The notes under the pieces: model-generated
The model's input: only the letters and a program-made list of their open reading frames with translations
Told to the model about the DNA's origin: nothing
The model's database searches: none
Source of the DNA: Lasiodiplodia sp. COLG20
Lineage: Eukaryota > Ascomycota > Dothideomycetes > Botryosphaeriales > Botryosphaeriaceae
Length of the DNA stretch: 64,000 nt
Assembly (NCBI GenBank): GCA_009801085.1
Contig: VNWV01000004.1
Location: 2,666,001 to 2,730,000, forward strand
Direction of reading: 5' to 3'
Program-made: the position numbers and the translations under genes
Part shown: positions 33,391 through 42,849 of the stretch, piece after piece
How positions within the stretch are numbered: position 1 is the first letter of the stretch
Layout of the letters: every line of letters starts with the position of its first letter

Positions 33391-34555
33391 GCTCGCATCG
33401 CGATTCGCAGCTGGGAGCTTGACCGCTTGAGTTGAGGTCTGTGAGAAGAGCGTCTATGCCGACTGCCCGTTATGTATACCTCCACAGGACCCAATCCTTC
33501 CAGATTCGTCTTGGGAGGAGGGCACGCCCGGGAGCGGCTGGATGCGGCTGTCGGGATCTGCGCCGTTGCCGCGGATAGCCAAAACTACGGATTTACGGAT
33601 TTCGACAAGATCTGAGGATGCGGAGGGTGGGTTGATTCAAGCAATCGCCGTCTCGTTATGCAACGGATCAGCACCAATGGGAATGTATGTCTAGGACCCA
33701 TCCGAACCTGTCATCTTATGAATCCTGGGCCCATCAAAAGCCGCACATTCGTCAAGCCGTTGATCAGCTGAGAACGCCTCTGCGATGCCAATGACGACAG
33801 ACACGGACTTCCAAACGCTGGCGATCCTCCTTTTTCTTTTGCTGACAGTCTCGACGCGGCTGCGGCGCTTGTTGTTGGCCTTGCAGCAGTGTTGGGCACC
33901 ATCGGCTATTGCTTTTCAGCCCACAATTCTTGCGCGGCAGCACACAACTGCCGCTGCCTCAGAGGCTTGCTGTGGCTGCTTCTCGACTGCTCTCTCCTTC
34001 TGATCCCGGACTGCTCTAGATCCTACCGTTCCTTCATCACCGGCCTCGTTTCCGCCCGCTTGGCATTCGTGTCCCCGAAGATCGCGATCTTCTATGCTAC
34101 ATGTGGCATCCTCCCGGCACATCACATCGTTCGTCCCCTCTTTGCGCTATCTTCGGACCGTTACCCGACACATAAAAAAGCAAGGCCCTGCTCGGCGCTT
34201 CTCCATCCCCCTATACCGCCGCTGCTATTCCCTTCTCTATTGCTGTTCCCAGATTTTCTATTTCGATTTCGCTGCCCGAAAATCAATAAAACCGAATCGT
34301 GCTCCGCTTTCCCTTTCTCTCATCACCTCCTGCTCTCCCCTTGGTCGATCCCGCCGCCGCCGCCGCCGCCCACCCCCCAGTCCTTGCCGAGTCATCTCCG
34401 GCTACGACCAGCCACCCGTCAAAATGCCCTTCCCCGATTGAAACTAGCCGACGACCCGCCGAAAGCCTGGTCAAGACAGAAAAAAAAATTTTCCCCACTC
34501 CACCACCAACCACGCCAACGTGAATACGAATCCTGACGATGCAGGGGCAAAAAGA
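33391..34555. other. Intergenic, nothing recognised
   Basis: Pyrimidine-rich on the plus strand between about 34150 and 34500. No coding or RNA signal except the T run that ends the adjacent tRNA-Arg unit. Confidence 0.5.
34549..34553 (-). terminator. Pol III terminator of tRNA-Arg
   Basis: Five A on the plus strand (TTTTT on the transcribed sense) begin two bases after the tRNA 3' end. Confidence 0.7.
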
Positions 34556-34627
34556 TGACCACACCAGGGGTCGAACCTGGAATCTCTTGATTCGTAGTCA
34601 AGCGCCTTGCCATTGGGCCATGCGGCC
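34556..34627 (-). tRNA. tRNA-Arg (ACG), intronless
   Basis: 72 nt. Acceptor GGCCGCA pairs with TGTGGTC using G-U pairs, discriminator A. D-arm with GGCCCAATGG-like A box, anticodon stem CTTGA/TCAAG with loop CTACGAA (anticodon ACG), and T arm CCAGG-TTCGACC-CCTGG. The ACG anticodon (read as ICG after A34 editing) decodes CGU/CGC/CGA arginine codons. No intron. A T5 terminator follows directly. Confidence 0.93.
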
Positions 34628-35392
34628 TGTACAACATCTCATCGCCTTGAACCTTGATTCTGAAGCAGTTGTGGTGTTGTTATTGGAGAGGGGGTTGACA
34701 TGCAGTCTTTAAGAAGGCAAGGGTAAGACAATTTGAGGGAGATGGCCATTCAGAGGTCCATGAACTCAGAGGAGGATCAGCGTCGGCATTCTCCGATGGT
34801 GGGTATTTATGGCGACGACCGTGGTCTATGATGCAATTGAAATCTTCTACCGCCTGTGCAAAACTCTACCTCGAAGCCGTTTGCTCCGTGTTCTGGTACT
34901 GGCTGAGAAAGAGGACTCATGCTGACATGCCCTGCGTCGGTCCATTGTCCCTGAGCTGCAACGCGCTGGTTGGTGGAGTAATCATTGCCTTGTGAATCCG
35001 GATCCCTCGCATGCTTCACAGATGAATGGGCTTGGCTTTCTGAAGACTGATGGTGTTGGCTGCATGATAGAGCCGCGCAAGAACACTCTCAGGGCAACAA
35101 TCCAGTGGAGTTTGTACCGGTGAAATTTCCTGGGAGCTTGAAGATACTTGCCGAGCATCTACTGTAAGCACCATTCCCATCGCGGGGTATATCGATATTC
35201 CAGATTTCAGGTTTCACAGGATATACTTTTCCCTTTCAACTGCGCTGTTATTTTGATCCGGCCATCACACAACATGCTTTTTCGTTATCAGAGTTCTACC
35301 CCTCAAGATGCGAATCACGAACTCTGCCTCCTCCCAATTTCTCCGAGACATGAATCAAGTTGCCACCTGCCTTTCCATCAATTGCCCAATCA
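34628..35392. other. Intergenic between tRNA-Arg and tRNA-Phe copy B
   Basis: No coding signal; mixed composition. Confidence 0.5.
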
Positions 35393-35422
35393 GCAGCTTT
35401 AGCTCACTTGGGAGAGCGCCAG

Positions 35423-35482
35423 GTTAGTTCATCTCAGCTCCCGCACCCGCCTGCCGAACACCCATCACTAACATCACGACAG
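35423..35482 (+). other. Extra 60-nt insertion in tRNA-Phe copy B, spliceosomal-intron-like
   Basis: Starts GTTAGTTCATC and ends CACTAACATCACGACAG. The ends match the 57-nt insertion in copy A, whereas the roughly 30 nt between them are unrelated and pyrimidine-rich. Conserved 5' splice site, branch box and acceptor with a free middle is the pattern expected of a spliceosomal intron. Confidence 0.75.
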
Positions 35483-35489
35483 ACTGAAG

Positions 35490-35522
35490 TCCACTTCAGC
35501 CAACAGCATTCATCTGTGCGGT
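35490..35522 (+). other. Canonical tRNA-Phe intron (33 nt), copy B
   Basis: Starts TCCACTTCAGCC and ends TGTGCGGT as in copy A; the middle differs in sequence and length. Confidence 0.85.
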
Positions 35523-35558
35523 ATCTGGAGGTACTGTGTTCGATCCACAGAAGCTGCA

Positions 35559-35609
35559 AGACATAGAGTCTTACCAGTCTCAGGCTGGTGTGCAAGCCAT
35601 ATCTTTTTT
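35559..35609 (+). terminator. Structured trailer and Pol III terminator of tRNA-Phe copy B
   Basis: Hairpin AGAC-ATAGA-GTCT with an optional outer A-T pair (35558-35572), then ACCAGTC-TCA-GGCTGGT (35573-35589), then six T at 35604-35609. Relative to copy A the second stem has one G-C to A-T double change and one T-A to T-G change, so pairing is kept. Confidence 0.6.
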
Positions 35610-36493
35610 GACTTTTTGTGACATGGCGTGCATGATAAGGATTTTTTTTTTGTGCGGGTGGCTCGTGCGCTGGAGGGGGTGTGGAATAGCTTCCGGCCCC
35701 ATCCGGCGCTAAAGGTGTAAGAGGGGAGGCACTAACGGGGTTGGGGAAGTCGGCGGGAGGGACGGTGTGGGTGTGGCGGTTTGCTTCTTTTTCTTTGCTT
35801 TTTTTTCCTGCTGGTGGAGGAACCGTCGCTGTTGCAGATAGATGAAGCTTTTTTTTTTAATTGCGGCTCGGCGCTGGGCACAAAGCAGAGAGAGGGTTGG
35901 GCAGAAGTCGTGGGGGCTAGCTGGCGGCTAGCGGCATGAACTCGCATACGGCACTACCGGTGTCGAATCGAGATTGAGGACTTACTAGCTGTTTCGGTGA
36001 GTATTTGCGGCACATTTCGCGGTGGGCGCCTATTTGACTGTGGCGGTGCTGGATGCTGCGGCGTAAATCTGCATGCATGCGGCGCGCGCGAACACGAGCT
36101 TGCTGTGCCCATATTATTGACAGCGGAGACGTGAAGGCATCATTTGTCAGGACCTTAAGGCATCGCGCTCCAAATGTTCTTAGAGATAGCCACTCTAGAC
36201 TCAACTGGAAAGACGAATCGTGCAACAAGGAGAAGACTCCAGATTTCTTCACATTGTCAAGGAAGATACAGCCTTCAAAGCCGGTCAATGTAAATAAGCG
36301 CAGGCTCATTATCGGTATGCTCCCCATGCTAGGTAGCAGCATTGAGTGGGCGGTTGCGTCAAGCCAGTTCATATGGGATTTATGCAAGGTGAAGATGGTG
36401 AAAATTCTATTGGAGAGAAAGGCTATAAGGCGGCAGCCGGCAGGCAAAACGTCAGGCGGCGTGAAGCAGCAAAGACACAGCCTACACCGTAAC
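35610..36493. other. Intergenic; end of the segment shared with the first tRNA-Phe unit
   Basis: The blocks at 35660-35669 and 35703-35712 match those after copy A. From 35750 to 36493 the open frames have no family character. Confidence 0.45.
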
Positions 36494-37620
36494 CTAGAGC
36501 TCAACCCTGGACCTCAGCTCTGCATCCTCCATACCCCCGGTCAAAACCGTATTCTTTCTCTGCTCCTCGTGCGTGGCTCTGTAGACATCAAATTTGTGGC
36601 TAAACCACTCATCACACGCGATGAGGCGCCCTTCAGAATCCTTAAACATGGTGCCGTGCGCCGGTCTGCAGAAATACGCAATCGAGTAGCGATGCTTCGT
36701 TTCCATTTCGGCGACGGGCACGACTCTATGCAGCACCGACCTCAGCCGCATGCCGGATAGAAACCGCAAGCTGTCTCCAATGTTGCAGATGGCATGCCCG
36801 GGCTTCGGCTGGACCCAGTCCCAGGCGTCCTTGTTCGTGACGCTTGGGACCTGCAAACCCCACTGCTGCGCGAAGAGGAAGGCGATACTGCTGATGTCGG
36901 TGTGCTTGTTGTGGCCGACATTGGTAGCCTCGCGGGTGTCGCGGCGCGGGTATCGGTGGAAGGTCATGGACGAGTTGCTGGGCTTGTCGTCCGCATGGAC
37001 AATGTCGAAGCGGTCGGCTCCGGCAAGGCCAATTGCGTCGGAGAAGGAGGAGAGCAACGTCTTCACATGGAAGCGGGACTTCGTGATGAAGTCGTTGAAG
37101 AGGGTCTTGCTCTCGAGAATTGCGGGGGGCAGTGGCTTTTCAGCCCAGTCGAGGCCATTCATGGCAACCTGCAGGTCTGGTCAGTACTCTGCGCGTGGAT
37201 GGACGGAATCCATATCCCTCACCCGGAGAGTCTCGAACCCATCCTTGGAGGCTTCAGTGGCACCGGTTTGCGTTCCGATCGGTTTGTAGCTGGTCAAATT
37301 AGCTACTGTTTTGTGTTGAAGCCTTGTTAATCTTACCCTTGAGTGTCTGAGCCGTACGCGAAGGGCGTCTTCTCTTCAGGCGGCTGGGCAAACCAGGCTT
37401 CCATGACGGAGAGGACGCCTTTGTAGTCATCCCAAATACCCTTGCTCTCGGATGTGGTCAGGTCAAGATAGAAGAATCCATCCTTTTCGCCGGCCTGAAG
37501 CAACCTGGATACCTCCTGGGCGTCCTTGGCGAGCAGCTTCTGGAAAGAGAAAGTCTGAAGCTGAGCAACAACGAAAGGGCGCTCATCGGGGAAAGGGCTA
37601 GAGGGGATGGTGGAAGACAT
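36494..37620 (-). CDS. 2-oxoglutarate/Fe(II)-dependent oxygenase (isopenicillin-N-synthase-like)
   Basis: Three exons, 37620-37337, 37289-37223 and 37168-36494, give 341 aa. The N-terminal DIOX_N-like part contains DGFFYLDL. The jelly-roll 2OG-FeII domain carries the iron triad H206-x-D208 (GHNKHTD) and H264 (SVLHRVV), plus the 2OG-binding R277-x-S279 (RYSIAYF). These enzymes hydroxylate, desaturate or cyclise small molecules in the cytosol. A TATA box on the minus strand (about 37723-37730) lies about 100 bp upstream. The gene is divergent from the diiron enzyme at 38427, sharing an 806-bp intergenic region that may co-regulate them. Substrate unknown; a biosynthetic role is inferred from the neighbours. 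Confidence 0.9.
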
Positions 37621-38426
37621 GGCTGGTAGTTTGGAGGTGGAGTATACTGAGATGAGTATGCTGCGACAGAAATGTGGATGAGAGCTGTGTTGAGAAGGAG
37701 CATCTGCTTGATATCAAGCCTTTATATATCCCGGAGGCCCTCATCCTTGGCAAGTCCTATTTGTACTTATGAATTGGAAGATCATCTTGGAAATCGGTCT
37801 GGACGGCTTCATCGTTCAGCCTAGGCAAAACCTTCCAACCACATGTGGTTCCTGACGTCATCAGCTTCCTTGCAACACCGTGAGATGAGCATACTCAAGA
37901 CATTGTGCGCCCGGTCAGCAACTCAGCCAAGCATTTAGCCCATTTCTTTTTTGTTTTGTTTTTGCTAATATGACGTTGTGCGGCTGGGCTGATGCGAGAA
38001 GCTGAGGAGGTGAACGGGTGTTGTATTGAGCTACCCGAAAGAATGCACTAAACACCCGCCTTGGCGATCGTGCCTGCCAACAACATTTTCCTAAAACTGA
38101 GTACGTTGCCATCGGGCAGACCGATGGGTGAAGAACCGCAGCTGGTGTTACGAGTCTCGTAGCTACGCAGACTACTATGATGTCAAGTATGAATCCGTCA
38201 TCATCATCTTCATCATCACCATAATCATATGATGTCAAGAGTTTGAGACGGACGGCAGAGGCTCCGGATGTTGTTGGCGCTCAGTTCGTCTTCTAGTAGC
38301 CATCGGTATGATATGGTAGCGTTTGGGACCACCACTGTGTTCATGACTTCAAGTATATATAGCCGCGCGCGTATGTACAAGATCATCAAACTTCACCAAG
38401 CATTACCAGCTCAGAATTCCTCCAAA
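37621..38426. promoter_or_regulatory. Divergent promoter between the 2OG oxygenase and the diiron enzyme
   Basis: Contains TATA boxes facing both ways (about 37723-37730 minus and TATATATAG at 38354-38362 plus), a perfect palindrome CCACATGTGG at 37839-37848, and a CRE/bZIP-type palindrome TGACGTCA at 37853-37860. The plus TATA box lies about 70 bp before the ATG at 38427, which supports that start over earlier in-frame ATGs. Confidence 0.6.
37839..37860. promoter_or_regulatory. Adjacent E-box-like and CRE-like palindromes
   Basis: CCACATGTGG followed four bases later by TGACGTCA, about 220 bp from the oxygenase ATG. Both are exact palindromes of types bound by bHLH and bZIP dimers. Binding is inference; TGACGTCA also occurs at about 43367 upstream of the dynamin gene. 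Confidence 0.4.
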
Positions 38427-40583
38427 ATGATCACATTTGTCCTGCTCTTCGCGTTTACCTATGCGGCATTCCGCATTGGCCTACTCGCTGTGCCGTACGG
38501 CATATCCAAAAAGCTTCGGTACCGTGGACATCGCTCTCAGAAGTCAGTTACTTCAAAGCCGGCGTACCAGTCGGACCGTCACCGTCTCCTGTTCCAGCAG
38601 ATGCACCAGCACAAGCTCTTGTTCCACAAACTCCACAACATTGAACAACATCCGTCGGTTCTCATCGAAGCCCGAGATGTCCTACTCTCGCTGTTTGCGG
38701 AGGCAGTTTCCTCAGATGGCGGCATACTGAAGATCTCGCACTTCACTCCCGAGGCTCTTTCGGGCTTCATCCGACGCGAAGAAGACGAGATCACGGCCCG
38801 GTTTGAATCCTACACGACGCGGCGCGCGGCAGGCGGTCCTCGAGAACTGTTTCCTACCCTCCCTGCTGCGCGTGAGTGGCTCATCGAACGCGCCCCCTTA
38901 AAGTACGTTGACGGTGCGTGGTTGGGCTACATCCACCGTCTCAGCAGCACGCCTTTCGCCCTCCGCGGCATCACAAAGAACGCGTGGCAAGTACTCTCCG
39001 AGGAGCTTGGCGACGGCGACCTGGCCAAGAACCATGCAGCCATCTACGCGTCTCTCATGGAATCGCTCTCTGCTGGTCTGCCCGCACCGACCGACCCTGA
39101 CTTCATCACGCGTCCCGAGATGAACGACGCCGGGGCGTGGAAGGGTGCGGTGGCCCAGCTCCTCATCAGCCTCTTCCCGGAAGAGTTCCTGCCGGAGATT
39201 CTGGGCTTCAACCTGCACTTTGAGATGGTCGCCTGGGATACCCTACTCGCCGCCAAGGAGCTGTCCGAGCTGGGCGTAAAAGACGACTATTTTCTGCTGC
39301 ACATCTCGATCGACAACTCGGACAGCGGCCACACGGCCATGGCTCTCCGCATTGTTCTCGACTATCTCGAGCACGTACGCCAATCGGGCGGCGAAGAGAG
39401 TGTGCAGCATGCATGGCAGCACGTGCAGGTGGGCTACGCCCTGAGCGATATGCTTGCAGCTCCGCGAAAAGATCCGTGTGCCCTACATGTGTTCAACCCG
39501 CATGCGAGCGAGACTGCCGCCATCTTCGCCGCCAAGGCAGCCGTTGCATCGAAGCTCCACTGCGCCTCTCGTGTGAGGCTGGGAGGGCGAAAGCTCGTCG
39601 ACTGGCTGCAGGACCTGGCCCTTTGCTCGGAGCAGAGCCAAGCCGGTTTCCTCGAGAGCCTCAGCAAAGCCCGCCCGTGGGTTCGCCCTGGTGACAGCAC
39701 CAGCAGTCGGCTCGTGCAGGCGCTGGAATGGGGCGGCAAGATGTTTGGAGCCTTCACGTCCCAGGAGGTTGCCGTGTTCCGGAACTGGATAGACGCGCTG
39801 ACCGTCCCCATGTCGGTGAGCCCTGCCGGGTACTGGGAGTATGTGCGCCTTGGACCAACTTCGTCCGAGGATTTGCTGCAGCGGGACGGGCGCGATGTAG
39901 CGCTCACCGTCCCTGTCTTTGACGACGCTTACGGTTTTGCCTTGTTCCACCAGCGCGCTGCCGGTATTCCAGACTCCACCGTTGCTCCATTTCAGGCTCA
40001 TCAAGTCAACCTTGCGCAGCTTCTCCCGCTCTGGTTCGCCCACTCCAGCCTGCTTGAGTCATTCGTCTCTGTTCCCTGGTACACCTGCGATCCTGTTGGC
40101 TGCGCTGCGGTCCGTATGTTGCGTGCTCAACGGGGCTTCTTGGCTGAGGGCGAAGGAGTTGCTGGGATGGATGAGCTGCAGCGGGCTGACTGCGTTAGCC
40201 TCGTTGATATTGGTGTCGAGATGATGAAAGAGGCGGGAATGCCGGCACCAGAATGTCTCGGAGATGTTTTGGGGCTTGAGAGTGATAAGACGGAGTTTGC
40301 GCGCTGCATGCTGCACTGGGCGATGCGCCCTATGCAAATGGGAGACGCGCTGTTGGGAATGTCTGAGGCCTTTGTGGAGCTGCACGAGTGCCTTGCTGTG
40401 GCCAATGCTGGCACTAATGTGCTTCCAGATGCAGTCAGAGCCGCGTTCCGGGACATGGCGCTGAGGGAGCGGGCCATTTTGGACGAGTGCTTGCAGGAGA
40501 TGCGGAAGCATGAAAGGCGGATTGTGGATTTCGGGGCTGGAAAACGGCTCGCCATGGCCGAGATCGTCGATTGTTTTGCGTGA
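38427..40583 (+). CDS. Haem-oxygenase-like diiron oxidase/oxygenase (iron-containing redox enzyme family)
   Basis: Single exon, 718 aa from the ATG at 38427; the frame is open further upstream, but the TATA box at 38354 makes this the first sensible start. An N-terminal hydrophobic segment (MITFVLLFAFTYAAFRIGLL) suggests membrane anchoring. From about residue 200 the sequence matches the Haem_oxygenas_2/iron-containing redox type: E266 in NLHFEMVAW, then LLHISIDNSDSGHTAMA with H292, D296 and H302 as plausible diiron ligands. Known bacterial members of this fold (HDO/CADD/UndA/BesC/SznF types) cleave or oxidise amino or fatty acids with O2. The fungal type is much longer, with a second helical half (to about residue 700) of unknown role. 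It is flanked by the divergent 2OG oxygenase and an MFS transporter. Product unknown. Confidence 0.78.
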   Translation: MITFVLLFAFTYAAFRIGLLAVPYGISKKLRYRGHRSQKSVTSKPAYQSDRHRLLFQQMHQHKLLFHKLHNIEQHPSVLIEARDVLLSLFAEAVSSDGGILKISHFTPEALSGFIRREEDEITARFESYTTRRAAGGPRELFPTLPAAREWLIERAPLKYVDGAWLGYIHRLSSTPFALRGITKNAWQVLSEELGDGDLAKNHAAIYASLMESLSAGLPAPTDPDFITRPEMNDAGAWKGAVAQLLISLFPEEFLPEILGFNLHFEMVAWDTLLAAKELSELGVKDDYFLLHISIDNSDSGHTAMALRIVLDYLEHVRQSGGEESVQHAWQHVQVGYALSDMLAAPRKDPCALHVFNPHASETAAIFAAKAAVASKLHCASRVRLGGRKLVDWLQDLALCSEQSQAGFLESLSKARPWVRPGDSTSSRLVQALEWGGKMFGAFTSQEVAVFRNWIDALTVPMSVSPAGYWEYVRLGPTSSEDLLQRDGRDVALTVPVFDDAYGFALFHQRAAGIPDSTVAPFQAHQVNLAQLLPLWFAHSSLLESFVSVPWYTCDPVGCAAVRMLRAQRGFLAEGEGVAGMDELQRADCVSLVDIGVEMMKEAGMPAPECLGDVLGLESDKTEFARCMLHWAMRPMQMGDALLGMSEAFVELHECLAVANAGTNVLPDAVRAAFRDMALRERAILDECLQEMRKHERRIVDFGAGKRLAMAEIVDCFA

Positions 40584-41183
40584 TTCTTGGTGTTTGCAAG
40601 TGCTTACTCAAAACGGTAGTTGTACGTCTGTAAGCGATTGTTCGTAGAGAAAAAGAGAAACCTTTCTTACGCTTCCAGACTTGCTGGGGTCGTTCACGGC
40701 CATGAAGCCACTTTACTTCCGGCCTGTGATACGAAAACATTTCTCGTGTAACAGAAGGCACACTGCTAATCGAATCCTTGTGTATCCCACCAACCACCTC
40801 TTATGAATGAAGCATTTCTATTAGACCATCAATCTCCACAAATTTTGCGCTGACCGAAGGATGAAACAGCTTTCGTCTTTGTGGAATATACTTCAGTCAT
40901 AGCTGCAGCTCAAAGTAAGCATTTTTAGGGCAAAGAAAAAAATAAGCAGAAGCTTACGAAAACCAAACACTACGGGGCCTGTACGACGCTATGTCAGAAA
41001 CACATCGCCACCTCTACTACGAATCCTGCACTACACTACGTCATAGACAAATTGTGAGACATTGCCACCTCTACTACGGCTAGCCGTGGTCTTCAACGTG
41101 GACTCAAGACTTAAAAAGATAGATTAATTCGTACCATCTGCCAATCCATCCCATACGAGCATTTTTCACTGGCAGCCGCAGAC
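40584..41183. promoter_or_regulatory. Intergenic / promoter of the MCT-type transporter with a direct repeat
   Basis: A 15-bp direct repeat, GCCACCTCTACTACG, occurs at 41007-41021 and 41064-41078 (57-bp spacing), about 105-175 bp before the transporter ATG. It may be a regulator site or a local duplication. Nothing else was recognised. Confidence 0.45.
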
Positions 41184-42849
41184 ATGGATTCAGCCCAGCA
41201 GGAAAAAGCACCGCCCCGTGCTGTTCATACACTGGAGCCTCAGTATCCGCCCCAGGACCGCGGCCTCAAAGCATGGCTGTTCCTGCTAGGCGCATCTATT
41301 GTTGAGATTACTGCCTGGGGTACGTTTTCCCGGTCCGCCTCCCTGAATCTATGTCGCTGATCGATACCCTGAAGGGTTCCCGTACTGTTACGGTGTTTTT
41401 CAGGAATACTTCTTCACTCACGAGCCCTTCAAGGGTGCCAACGTTGTTTCAGTGGGCGGTATGCTCGCGAATGTAATCTACCCACTCATTATCAAAACGT
41501 ACCGGCCTTGGCTGACACATGATAGGGCATTCTCCAAGTCTCTTTACCGTTCATCATCTATACTCTAAACAATTTTCCCAAGCAGCGTAAGAACGCCATG
41601 TGGCTGGGCTGTCTCATCTGCGGCGTCGCTCCCATTGGCGCTGCATTCACCACCACTGTACGTCATTGCGAACACCTCAACGTGCATAGATGCTAATGAA
41701 CGGCAAAATAGCCTGCTGCCTTGGTCGTGTGTCTCGGCCCGCTCTACGGTCTAGGGGCCGGCCTTCTTTTCGCGCCGTCAATGCACTTCATGGGCGAATG
41801 GTTCGTTGCGCGTAAGAGTCTCGCCTACGGTGTTATGTAAGTAAGCCACCACCCATCCCTAGTCGCCAATCCTGTCGTTCTTACAAGTGGCCCATTTCCA
41901 CAGCTGTGGTGCAGGAGCAGCTGCAGGGGCTGGCTTGCCCCCCGTCTACACGGTTTGCCTCCACGCATACGGCTACAAAGCCACACTGATCGGCTGGGGC
42001 CTGATCACTTTTGTCGTCACGACGGTCGGCCTGCTCTTCATCCACGCACGTACACCGCCGGAGCCGGCGCCAAAGCCAACACGCCATGACTTCGACTTCC
42101 TGCGCAAGCCGCTTTTCTTAATATTCCTGGCGTCGACCATCGTGCAGGCGCTGGCCCACTACGGCCCGAGCGTCTACCTGCCGTCCATTGGCGCGGATTT
42201 TGGACTGACGCCAACAGAGGGTGCGCTGCTGGTGTCATTACTAAATCTTGCTCAAGCAATCGGGCAGCCACTGCAAGGCTTCATTTGGTAAGTGTCCGAC
42301 GGTTTTTCTCACTCAACCATTTCACCCGATTTTACTCTCGCGAGGCTGACAAGATCATAATGTAGTGACTACCGTGCGTCCTTCTACATCCCATTCGTCT
42401 TCAGCACCCTCGGCGGCGGGCTTGAAAGCTTGCTCATATGGCCTTTTGCCCGCAATCTGTGGTCACTCGCCATCTACTCAGTCGCCTTCGGCGCCACTGC
42501 TGGCGGTTTTGCCGTCCTGCGTCCGCGTTTCTCCGCGGCCGTGGTTGGTGACGACGCCACTGTTTCTTCAGACAGTGAAAGCGACCAAAGCGGCGAAGAC
42601 GAAGTCCGGAAGAAAAACAAGTCCATGTTCATCTTCGGCGTCCTGACCGCATCGCGTGGCATAGCGATTGCATCTTCAGGTTTCGTGACCGAGGTCCTGG
42701 TGAATCAAGACTCCAATGACATCAGCGGCTACGGCGCGGGTAGGAAATGGCGGGCGTTGATGATTTATACAGGAGTAACCATGACAGTAGCTTCACTAGG
42801 CGCTGTTGCGCAGTTTGTACCTCATCATGTCAAATTGAAACTAGTATAG
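41184..42849 (+). CDS. MFS transporter, monocarboxylate-permease (MCT) type
   Basis: Six exons, 41184-41319, 41375-41472, 41526-41657, 41712-41836, 41904-42287 and 42366-42849, give 452 aa; all GT-AG and in phase. The second intron uses donor GTAATC, chosen because only this joins GGMLAN to GILQVSLPF in frame and preserves the family pattern. Features: a cytosolic Pro-rich N-terminus, TM1 with DRGLKAWLFLLGASIVEITAWGFPYCYGVFQEYF (family signature DGGWGAW...GFxxSFGVFQ), GLLFAPSMHFMGEWFVARKSLAYGV, GAGAAAGAGLPPVYT, and a long loop with an acidic Ser-rich part before SMFIFGVLTASRGIAIASSG. MCT-type proteins in fungi import carboxylates or export metabolites. It lies 600 bp downstream of the diiron enzyme on the same strand; export or import of that pathway's compound is inference. 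Confidence 0.86.

Larger units (their letters stand above)
35393..35558 (+). tRNA. tRNA-Phe (GAA) with two insertions, copy B
   Basis: Same architecture as the copy at 1319. Mature parts are 35393-35422, 35483-35489 and 35523-35558. They are identical to copy A except for the variable loop (AGGTA instead of AGGCA), so all stems pair. Insertion one (35423-35482) splits the anticodon stem between positions 30 and 31; insertion two (35490-35522) is the canonical intron after position 37 with the CTTCAG anticodon-pairing box. Near-identity of the mature parts with diverged insertion middles indicates selection on the mature tRNA and on the insertion ends. A T run at 35604-35609 could stop Pol III. 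Confidence 0.88.
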
